A stretch of DNA of 9,425 nt from the NCBI GenBank assembly GCA_033721915.1, contig JAWWAC010000087.1, positions 1-9,425 on the forward strand, read 5' to 3'. This DNA is from REBR01 sp033721915. GTDB lineage: Bacteria > Pseudomonadota > Gammaproteobacteria > Pseudomonadales > Oleiphilaceae. This document shows, one piece after another, positions 1 to 6,027 of the stretch (position 1 is its first letter; each line of letters opens with the position of its first letter). The notes under the pieces are model-generated. The model searched no databases. It was given only the letters and a program-made list of their open reading frames with translations, and was not told the DNA's origin. The position numbers were made by a program, and so were the translations under genes.

Positions 1-797
1 ACCTGCGTCTGCCCGGCATCTGTGAGCTGTCCAGGACCTTTGCCCATGTGGATCCGGTCAAGGAGCCGATCCCCGTGGTCCCCACCTGTCACTACATGAT
101 GGGTGGCCTGCCCACCAACGTGGGTGGCCAGGCACTGGGCCAGGACAAAGATGGCAACAACTATGTGATTGACGGCCTGTTTGCCTGTGGCGAAGCCGCC
201 TGTGTGTCCGTGCACGGTGCCAACCGCCTGGGTGGCAACTCACTGCTGGATCTGGTGGTCTTTGGCCGCGCAGCCGGCCTGCAGATCGAGAAGCAGCTGG
301 CGGAAGGCTTCGAGACCCTGGAGGCCAGCGATACCGACATTGAAAACGCCATGGCCCGTCTCAACCGCCTGAACAACTCCACCGGTACCGAAAAGGTGGC
401 AGACCTGAGGGCGGAACTGCAGCAGACCATGCAGCTGTACTTCGGTGTTTTCCGTGATGGCGAGCCCATGAAGAAAGGCCTTGGCATCCTCGACGAGCTG
501 GGGGAGCGTCTCAAGAACATCGCCCTTGAGGATCGCAGCAACGCCTTCAACACGGCCCGTATCGAGGCACTGGAACTGGAGAACCTCTACGAGGTGGCCT
601 ACGCCACCGCCGTCTCCGCACTGGAGCGTCGTGAGAGCCGGGGTGCCCACGCCCGTAACGACTTCACCGAGCGTGATGACGAGAACTGGCTCAAGCATTC
701 CGTGTACTTTCCGCTGGAAAAACGTCTTGGCAAGCGCGATGTAAACTTCGCACCCAAGACCATGGAAGCTTTCGCGCCAATGATTCGTAAATACTGA
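1..797 (+). CDS. sdhA: Succinate dehydrogenase flavoprotein subunit, C-terminal part (5' end outside window)
   Basis: Oxidises succinate to fumarate on a covalently bound FAD and passes electrons to SdhB; membrane-associated complex II, cytoplasmic face. The reading frame is open from the window edge (first full codon at 3) to TGA at 795-797, giving 264 residues, a little under half of the roughly 590 usual for the family. Visible: the end of the FAD/capping region, with TCHYMMGG (His codon at 90-92) and HGANRLGGNS (Arg codon at 225-227). These two residues are 45 apart, exactly as E. coli His354 and Arg399, which bind the dicarboxylate. Then comes GLFACGE plus the helical fumarate-reductase C-terminal domain with SRGAHAR and RDDENW. 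The FAD-linking His and catalytic Arg lie upstream. A GTG at 48 is internal, not a start, because conserved sequence continues upstream of it. sdhB follows after 17 bp, so the two are surely co-transcribed. Identity is seen directly; function is from the family. Confidence 0.98.
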   Translation, partial: LRLPGICELSRTFAHVDPVKEPIPVVPTCHYMMGGLPTNVGGQALGQDKDGNNYVIDGLFACGEAACVSVHGANRLGGNSLLDLVVFGRAAGLQIEKQLAEGFETLEASDTDIENAMARLNRLNNSTGTEKVADLRAELQQTMQLYFGVFRDGEPMKKGLGILDELGERLKNIALEDRSNAFNTARIEALELENLYEVAYATAVSALERRESRGAHARNDFTERDDENWLKHSVYFPLEKRLGKRDVNFAPKTMEAFAPMIRKY

Positions 798-814
798 TCG
801 GGGGAGGTCGGACA

Positions 815-1522
815 ATGTTAGTCAGCGTATACCGTTACAATCCGGAAACAGACAACGCCCCATACATGCAGGACGTTGAGGTGGAGATACCGGCCGGCAA
901 GGACCTGATGGTGCTGGACGTGCTGCACCTGATGAAAGAGCAGGACCCCAGCCTGGCCTTCCGCCGTTCCTGCCGTGAAGGGGTCTGTGGCTCCGATGGC
1001 ATGAACATCAACGGCAAGAACGGGCTGGGCTGTGTCACGCCTCTTTCCGAGGCCGTTGGCAAGAAGAACAAGCTGGTCATCCGCCCGCTGCCGGGTCTGC
1101 CGGTGATCCGGGACCTGGTGGTGGACATGTCCGCTTTCTATGCCCAGTACGAGAAGATCCAGCCGTACCTGATCAATGACGACATCCCGCCGGAGCAGGA
1201 ACGTCTTCAGAGCCCCGAGGAGCGTGAAAAGCTGGACGGGCTCTACGAGTGCATTCTCTGCGCCTGCTGCTCCACGTCCTGCCCCTCCTTCTGGTGGAAT
1301 CCGGACAAGTTCATTGGTCCCGCGGGTCTGCTGCAGGCCTACCGCTTTCTGGCGGACAGCCGCGACTCGGCCACGGACGAACGTCTGGAGAACCTGGACG
1401 ACCCGTTCAGCGTGTTCCGCTGCAGGGGCATCATGAACTGTGTCAGTGTCTGCCCCAAGGGGCTGAACCCGACCCGGGCCATCGGCCATATCAGGACCAT
1501 GCTGATGCAAAGGGCGACCTGA
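815..1522 (+). CDS. sdhB: Succinate dehydrogenase iron-sulfur subunit
   Basis: Carries electrons from the SdhA flavin through [2Fe-2S], [4Fe-4S] and [3Fe-4S] clusters to the quinone site shared with SdhCD. The 235-residue length is normal. N-terminal ferredoxin domain: Cys53, Cys58, Asp61 and Cys73 ligate [2Fe-2S], with Asp as the usual third ligand. C-terminal domain: Cys146, Cys149, Cys152 and Cys213 fit [4Fe-4S]; Cys156, Cys203 and Cys209 fit [3Fe-4S]. Trp161 matches the E. coli quinone-site Trp164. The residue after Cys203 is Arg204, where E. coli has His207; from memory other gammaproteobacteria share the Arg. The start ATG at 815 has a strong Shine-Dalgarno (GGAGGT, 803-808) 6 nt upstream, and the N-terminus matches homologues. 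It follows sdhA in one transcription unit and is followed by a 264-bp gap before sucA. Confidence 0.99.
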   Translation: MLVSVYRYNPETDNAPYMQDVEVEIPAGKDLMVLDVLHLMKEQDPSLAFRRSCREGVCGSDGMNINGKNGLGCVTPLSEAVGKKNKLVIRPLPGLPVIRDLVVDMSAFYAQYEKIQPYLINDDIPPEQERLQSPEEREKLDGLYECILCACCSTSCPSFWWNPDKFIGPAGLLQAYRFLADSRDSATDERLENLDDPFSVFRCRGIMNCVSVCPKGLNPTRAIGHIRTMLMQRAT

Positions 1523-1523
1523 T

Positions 1524-1552
1524 CAGACAAACACGGTAAGAATCACTATACT
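1524..1552 (+). promoter_or_regulatory. Weak candidate sigma70 promoter just after sdhB
   Basis: CAGACA (1524-1529, 4/6 to the -35 consensus) is separated by 17 bp from TATACT (1547-1552, 5/6 to the -10). A start would fall near 1559, just ahead of the hairpin at 1565. The -10 hexamer sits exactly inside the inverted repeat TCAC-N6-GTGA (1543-1556), which could be an operator half-site pair or chance. Hexamer matches of this quality are common by chance, so the call is tentative. Confidence 0.25.
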
Positions 1553-1564
1553 GTGACGACGAAT

Positions 1565-1600
1565 CCGCCGGCGCCTGTCCTCAAAGACAGCCGCCGGCGG
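1565..1600 (+). terminator. Strong GC hairpin after sdhB; possible terminator, attenuator or RNA-processing element
   Basis: The arms CCGCCGGCG (1565-1573) and CGCCGGCGG (1592-1600) form 9 perfect pairs. After a C/C mismatch (1574/1591), CTGTC (1575-1579) pairs with GACAG (1586-1590), leaving the 6-nt loop CTCAAA. The stem is therefore 9 + 5 bp. It is followed by TGTTATAG, a poor U-tract, so it is not a textbook intrinsic terminator. It starts 43 nt after the sdhB stop. It may cause partial termination, protect the sdh mRNA 3' end, or be a processing site between sdh and suc messages. The structure is clear from the sequence; the role is inferred. Confidence 0.45.
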
Positions 1601-1724
1601 TGTTATAGAGTGGAGTCCGGCTCACAAGGCGGGTCTCTGCCAGCTGACACGATCCACCGGGGAGTCGGGAAACATCCGTACTGTCTCAGTGGTGGCAGCG
1701 TCATCAGGTTATACGAACGTCGAC

Positions 1725-1754
1725 TTGACTGATTCTCCCGCTAAAAGAGATAGT
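1725..1754 (+). promoter_or_regulatory. Candidate sigma70 promoter for sucA
   Basis: TTGACT (1725-1730, 5/6 to the -35 consensus) is followed after 18 bp by GATAGT (1749-1754, 4/6 to the -10). This predicts a start near 1761 and a 5' leader of about 26 nt, ending in the sucA ribosome-binding site. The predicted start overlaps the perfect palindrome TTACGTAA (1763-1770). The position just upstream of a gene after a long gap supports the call; the -10 match is mediocre. Confidence 0.4.
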
Positions 1755-1786
1755 GCTCTCCGTTACGTAAAAGGCGAGCGATCACA

Positions 1787-4621
1787 ATGCACGACAGCAC
1801 AATGGAGCAGTTGTGGCGGACTTCCCATTTACAGGGGGGTAATCTGTCCTATGTGGAAGACCTGTTTGAGACTTATCTGACAGACCCGAACGCCATACCG
1901 GAAGAGTGGCGTCGTTATTTTGAAAAGCTGCCCGGCGTAGAAGGTGGCCGCACTACCGACATTCCCCATGCCCCCATCCGGGAGCAGTTCCGCCATATTG
2001 CCCGCAATCAGCTGCGCACCGGCACCGTCGCCGGCCCCAGCGATATCTCCGAAGCCGAGAAGAAACAGGTCCGCGTCCTGCAGATGATCAATGCCTACCG
2101 TTTCCGTGGGCATCAGCAGGCCAGCCTCGACCCACTGGATCTGAAGCCCCGCGATCGGGTGGAAGATCTGCAGTACGAGTTTCACGGTCTGACGGAAGAC
2201 GACCTGGATATCGAATACCAGACCGGTTCGTTGTGTTTCGGCGCCGAGCGCATGAAGCTGCGGGACATTATTGCCAACCTCGAGCGCACCTATTGTTCCA
2301 CCGTGGGCGCCGAGTACATGCATATTGTGGACACCAAGGTGAAGCGCTGGTTCCAGCAGCGTCTGGAGTCCACCCGCTCCCACCCCACTTTCGAGCGCGA
2401 GACCCGTACCCACCTGCTGGAGCGTCTCAACGCCGCGGAGGGCCTGGAGAAATACCTGGGTTCCAAGTACCCGGGGGTGAAGCGCTTCGGCCTGGAAGGG
2501 GCGGAGTCACTGATCCCCTGTGTGGACGAGCTGATCCAGAGGGCCGGCTCCTACGGTGCCAAGGAAATCGTCATTGGCATGGCCCACCGTGGCCGGTTGA
2601 ACATACTGGTCAACACACTGGGCAAGAACCCACGGGATCTGTTCGACGAATTCGAGGGCAAGATCACCAACGAGAACGGCTCCGGTGATGTGAAATACCA
2701 CCAGGGCTTTTCCTCCAACATCATGACCCCCGGGGGCGAGGTGCACCTGGCGCTGGCGTTCAACCCCTCCCACCTGGAAATTGTCACTCCGGTGGTGGAG
2801 GGCTCGGTGCGGGCCCGCCAGATGCGCCGCAATGACATGACCGGTGACCAGGTGCTGCCCATCGCATTGCACGGTGATGCCGCCTTTGCCGGGCAGGGCG
2901 TGGTGATGGAGACTTTCCAGATGTCACTGACCCGGGGATTCGGCACCGGTGGCACCGTGCACATCGTGGTCAACAACCAGGTGGGCTTTACCACCAGCCG
3001 TCGCGAGGACGCCCGCTCCACGGAGTACTGCACCGATGTGGCCAAGATGGTCCAGGCGCCCATACTCCACGTCAACGCGGACGATGCCGAAGCCGTGCTC
3101 TTTGTCACCCAGCTGGCCATGGATTACCGCAAGGAGTTCGGCCAGGACGTGGTGGTGGACCTGGTCTGCTACCGCCGTCGCGGCCATAACGAGGCGGACG
3201 AGCCATCCTCCACCCAGCCGGAAATGTATTCGGTGATCCGCAAGCACCCCACCACACGGGATATCTACCTCAGACAGTTGATTGAGGAAGGCGTGGTGGC
3301 GGAAAAAGACGCCGAGAAGATGGCACTGGATTACCGGGACGCACTGGACCGTGGCGATCACGTGGTGGAGGCGCTGGTCAAAGAGCCCAACAAGGAGCTC
3401 TTCGTGGACTGGACGCCCTACCTGGGCCATGAGTGGACGGCACGGGCGGAAACCGCCGTGCCCATGAAAACACTGCAGCGTCTCGGCAAGCAGATGAGCG
3501 AAGTGCCCGAGGGCTTCTCACTGCAGCGCCAGGTGCGCAAAATCGTGGAAGACCGCAGCAAGATGACCCAGGGCGCCATGCCCGTCAACTGGGGCTATGC
3601 GGAAGTGATGGCCTACGCCACGCTGCTGGAAGAGGGGCACCCGATCCGCTTCTCAGGTCAGGACTCCGGCCGTGGCACCTTCTCACACCGCCATGCGGTG
3701 CTGCACAACCAGAAAGACGGTGAGCAGTACATTCCCCTGCAGCACATCGCCGAAGATCAGCCGGTGTTCGAGATCTACGACTCACTGCTCTCGGAGGAGG
3801 CGGTTCTGGCCTTTGAGTACGGCTACGCCACCACGACGCCGAGAACACTGACCATCTGGGAGGCCCAGTTCGGCGACTTCGTCAACGGCGCCCAGGTGGT
3901 GATCGACCAGTTCATCACCAGCGGCGAGCACAAGTGGGACCGGCTTTGTGGCCTCACACTGCTGCTGCCCCACGGTTATGAAGGGCAGGGCCCCGAGCAC
4001 TCTTCGGCCCGTCTTGAGCGCTTCCTGCAGCTGTGTGCCGAGCACAACATCCAGGTGTGCGTGCCCACCACACCCTCACAGGTGTTCCACATGCTGCGCC
4101 GTCAGGTGCGCCGTCCGCTGCGCAAGCCGCTGATCGCACTGACACCGAAAAGCCTGCTGCGGCACAAGGAGGCCGTGTCCTCACTGGAGGATCTCTGTGA
4201 GGGTACCTTCAAGACGGTGCTGCTCCCCCTGAATCCGCCGGACCCCAAGAAGGTCACACGGCTGATCATGTGCAGTGGCAAGGTCTATTACGACCTGCTG
4301 GAGAAGGTCAAGAGCGAGGAGCGGGAAGACACACTGATCATCCGCATCGAGCAGCTGTATCCTTTCCCGGCGGACGACTTTGACGAGGTGGTGGCCCCCT
4401 ACAAGAAGATCCGCGATGCGGTCTGGTGTCAGGAGGAGCCCATGAACCAGGGCGCCTGGTATTCCAGCCAGCACCACCTGCGCCAGGCACTGCATCGCCT
4501 GAACCCGAAACTCTTCCTGCAGTACGCCGGACGCAAGGCGTCCGCCGCACCGGCCTCCGGCTACGCCTCGGTCCACGCGGAAGAACAGAAACAACTTGTC
4601 GAAGACGCTTTCAAGGCCTGA
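1787..4621 (+). CDS. sucA: 2-oxoglutarate dehydrogenase E1 component
   Basis: Thiamine-diphosphate enzyme that decarboxylates 2-oxoglutarate and transfers the succinyl group to the E2 lipoyl arm, the rate-setting step of the complex. The 944 residues compare with 933 in E. coli. Residues about 5-48 are the E2-binding N-terminal motif (SYVEDLFETYLTDPNAIPEE region). The dehydrogenase domain has GMAHRGRLN with His267 and DVKYHQGF with His305, equivalent to E. coli active-site His260 and His298. Asp364 (HGDAAFAGQG) and Asn397 (NNQVGF) form the ThDP/Mg motif. The transketolase-like pyrimidine-binding domain covers about 600-795 (SGQDSGRGTFSHRHAV, LPHGYEGQGPEHSSARLERF), and the C-terminal domain follows to about 940. 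ATG 1787 is preceded by AAGGCGAG (1771-1778) at workable spacing, and an in-frame TAG at 1751 rules out an upstream ATG extension. The second ATG (1802) is less likely because it lacks a good Shine-Dalgarno. sucB follows after 27 bp. Confidence 0.99.
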   Translation: MHDSTMEQLWRTSHLQGGNLSYVEDLFETYLTDPNAIPEEWRRYFEKLPGVEGGRTTDIPHAPIREQFRHIARNQLRTGTVAGPSDISEAEKKQVRVLQMINAYRFRGHQQASLDPLDLKPRDRVEDLQYEFHGLTEDDLDIEYQTGSLCFGAERMKLRDIIANLERTYCSTVGAEYMHIVDTKVKRWFQQRLESTRSHPTFERETRTHLLERLNAAEGLEKYLGSKYPGVKRFGLEGAESLIPCVDELIQRAGSYGAKEIVIGMAHRGRLNILVNTLGKNPRDLFDEFEGKITNENGSGDVKYHQGFSSNIMTPGGEVHLALAFNPSHLEIVTPVVEGSVRARQMRRNDMTGDQVLPIALHGDAAFAGQGVVMETFQMSLTRGFGTGGTVHIVVNNQVGFTTSRREDARSTEYCTDVAKMVQAPILHVNADDAEAVLFVTQLAMDYRKEFGQDVVVDLVCYRRRGHNEADEPSSTQPEMYSVIRKHPTTRDIYLRQLIEEGVVAEKDAEKMALDYRDALDRGDHVVEALVKEPNKELFVDWTPYLGHEWTARAETAVPMKTLQRLGKQMSEVPEGFSLQRQVRKIVEDRSKMTQGAMPVNWGYAEVMAYATLLEEGHPIRFSGQDSGRGTFSHRHAVLHNQKDGEQYIPLQHIAEDQPVFEIYDSLLSEEAVLAFEYGYATTTPRTLTIWEAQFGDFVNGAQVVIDQFITSGEHKWDRLCGLTLLLPHGYEGQGPEHSSARLERFLQLCAEHNIQVCVPTTPSQVFHMLRRQVRRPLRKPLIALTPKSLLRHKEAVSSLEDLCEGTFKTVLLPLNPPDPKKVTRLIMCSGKVYYDLLEKVKSEEREDTLIIRIEQLYPFPADDFDEVVAPYKKIRDAVWCQEEPMNQGAWYSSQHHLRQALHRLNPKLFLQYAGRKASAAPASGYASVHAEEQKQLVEDAFKA

Positions 4622-4648
4622 GCCGACAGTGAATAAAAAGGACTGGTA

Positions 4649-5950
4649 ATGACCACAGATATCAAAGCACCCGTATTTCCCGAATCCGTCGCTGAAGGCG
4701 AGATTGCCACCTGGCACAAGAAGCCCGGTGAGGCCTGTGCCCGTGACGAGCTGATTGTCGACATCGAAACCGACAAGGTGGTCCTTGAGGTGGTGGCACC
4801 GGCAGACGGTGTCATTGAGAAGATCATCAAGGACGAAGGGGATACCGTGCAGAGCGGTGAAGTCGTTGGCGTGTTCAAGGAAGGCGCCAAGGGCGAGGCC
4901 TCCGGCGGCAAGGAAGACAAGGAAGAGAAAGAGAAGGACGAAAAAGCGTCCGCTGGCAAGGAAGAGGCCTCCAAAGAGAAAGAACAGAGCCAGTCCGCTT
5001 CGGACAAGGAGTCGGAGAGCGGTGGCCAGAAAGCGGACGATGACTCCATTGTCAGCCCCGCCGCCAAGAAGATGATGGATGAGAACAACCTGGCTCCGTC
5101 ACAGATCGAGCCCACCGGCAAGGGTGGCCGCATTCTCAAGGAGGACGTTCAGCGGGCCCTGGAAAACAGCCAGAGTGAGGCCCCCGAATCCTCCCCGGGC
5201 GAGGGCCCCTCAGTGGCCGATATGCCCAGGGGTGAGATGCCCGAAGGGGAGCGTCCCTCCAAGCGTGTGCCCATGACCCGCCTGCGCGCCAGCATCGCCA
5301 AGCGCCTGGTGGAAGCCCAGCAAACCGCCGCCATGCTCACCACCTTCAACGAGGTGAACATGGGGCCCATCATGGAGCTGCGCAAGCAGTACAAGGACTC
5401 CTTCGAGAAGCGCCACGGCACCAAGCTGGGCTTCATGGGCTTCTTCGTCAAGGCCGCCACCGAGGCCCTCAAGCGCTTCCCGGCGGTCAACGCCTCCATT
5501 GACGGCAACGACATGGTCTACCACGGCTACCAGGACATCGGCATTGCCGTCTCCACGGACCGTGGCCTGGTGGTGCCGGTACTGCGTGACGCGGACGCAC
5601 TGTCCCTGTCCGACGTGGAGAAGGGCATCGTGGAATACGGCCAGAAGGCCAAGCAGGGCAAGCTGGGCATCGACGAGATGACCGGTGGCACCTTCACCAT
5701 CACCAACGGTGGCATCTTCGGCTCACTGATTTCCACGCCCATTCTCAACCCGCCGCAAACCGCCATACTCGGCATGCACAAGATCCAGGAGCGGCCCATG
5801 GCCGTGGACGGCCAGGTGGTGGTGCAACCCATGATGTACCTGGCCCTGTCCTACGACCACCGCATGATCGACGGCAAGGAAGCGGTGCAGTTCCTGGTGG
5901 TGATCAAGGAACTGCTGGAAGACCCGGCGCGCATCCTGCTGGACGTGTAA
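4649..5950 (+). CDS. sucB: 2-oxoglutarate dehydrogenase E2: dihydrolipoamide succinyltransferase
   Basis: Core of the 2-oxoglutarate dehydrogenase complex: its lipoyl-lysine takes the succinyl group from E1, gives it to CoA, and is reoxidised by E3. The protein has 433 residues, somewhat longer than the roughly 405 of E. coli, mainly through its linkers. Order: lipoyl domain 1-78 with IETDKVVLEV and lipoylated Lys43; linker about 79-132, rich in Lys/Glu/Asp/Ser with no proline; peripheral subunit-binding domain about 133-170 (VSPAAKKMMDENN, GTGKGGR-like GKGGRILKEDV); second linker about 172-204, rich in Pro, Glu and Ser; catalytic acyltransferase domain about 205-433 ending in SYDHRMIDGKEAV, where His404 and Asp408 match the E. 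coli catalytic His375 and Asp379. The start ATG has AAAAGGA (4636-4642) 6 nt upstream. It lies 27 bp after sucA and 77 bp before lpd. Confidence 0.99.
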   Translation: MTTDIKAPVFPESVAEGEIATWHKKPGEACARDELIVDIETDKVVLEVVAPADGVIEKIIKDEGDTVQSGEVVGVFKEGAKGEASGGKEDKEEKEKDEKASAGKEEASKEKEQSQSASDKESESGGQKADDDSIVSPAAKKMMDENNLAPSQIEPTGKGGRILKEDVQRALENSQSEAPESSPGEGPSVADMPRGEMPEGERPSKRVPMTRLRASIAKRLVEAQQTAAMLTTFNEVNMGPIMELRKQYKDSFEKRHGTKLGFMGFFVKAATEALKRFPAVNASIDGNDMVYHGYQDIGIAVSTDRGLVVPVLRDADALSLSDVEKGIVEYGQKAKQGKLGIDEMTGGTFTITNGGIFGSLISTPILNPPQTAILGMHKIQERPMAVDGQVVVQPMMYLALSYDHRMIDGKEAVQFLVVIKELLEDPARILLDV

Positions 5951-5957
5951 TGCCCGG

Positions 5958-5990
5958 CCGGACCGGCGTGAAAATCCACCGCCGGCCCGG
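5958..5990 (+). repeat. GC-rich imperfect palindrome in the sucB-lpd gap
   Basis: CCGG (5958-5961) pairs with CCGG (5987-5990). After an A/C mismatch (5962/5986), CCGGCG (5963-5968) pairs with CGCCGG (5980-5985). Two more pairs (T5969-A5978, G5970-C5977) can form if C5979 bulges, leaving the loop AAAATC. It begins 7 nt after the sucB stop and is followed by TACTGCGAAT, with no U-run, so an intrinsic terminator is unlikely. It resembles REP-type or mRNA-stabilising intergenic hairpins, and it shares CCGCCGGC with the hairpin after sdhB. Pairing is read from the sequence; the role is inferred. Confidence 0.5.
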
Positions 5991-6027
5991 TACTGCGAAT
6001 TGATTTGAATGACAACAGGATCCGAAC

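Larger units (their letters stand above)
1523..1786 (+). other. sdhB-sucA intergenic region / sucA leader
   Basis: This 264-bp gap is the longest non-coding stretch; the other junctions here run from a 4-bp overlap to 77 bp. It contains no ATG, so an ATG-started leader peptide is excluded. From 5' to 3' it holds a promoter-like pair just after sdhB, a strong GC hairpin, a stretch where CTGCCA (1637-1642) could pair with TGGCAG (1693-1698), a second promoter-like pair, and the sucA ribosome-binding site. It probably lets suc expression be set partly apart from sdh, as in E. coli, where a weak promoter lies between sdhB and sucA. That function is inferred. Confidence 0.6.

Noticed and set aside
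818..1510. 230-codon open frame on the - strand opposite sdhB
   Set aside because: Shadow of sdhB, whose iron-sulfur ligands prove the + strand frame.
1552..1567. CRP-like half-site TGTGA after sdhB
   Set aside because: No matching TCACA half at the required spacing; only one arm is present.
1689..1880. GTG-started 63-codon frame covering the sucA leader and the start of sucA
   Set aside because: No Shine-Dalgarno before the GTG, no recognisable product, and most of its second half is out-of-frame sucA. Considered as a leader peptide and dropped.
1802..4621. Alternative sucA start at the second ATG
   Set aside because: The ATG at 1787 has a better-placed purine-rich site (AAGGCGAG), and homologues have a similar number of residues before the conserved N-terminal motif. 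It cannot be fully excluded from sequence alone.
4755..5075. Arg-rich 106-codon frame overlapping sucB
   Set aside because: Out-of-frame reading of the purine-rich linker; the sucB frame has the lipoyl-lysine motif and continues through.
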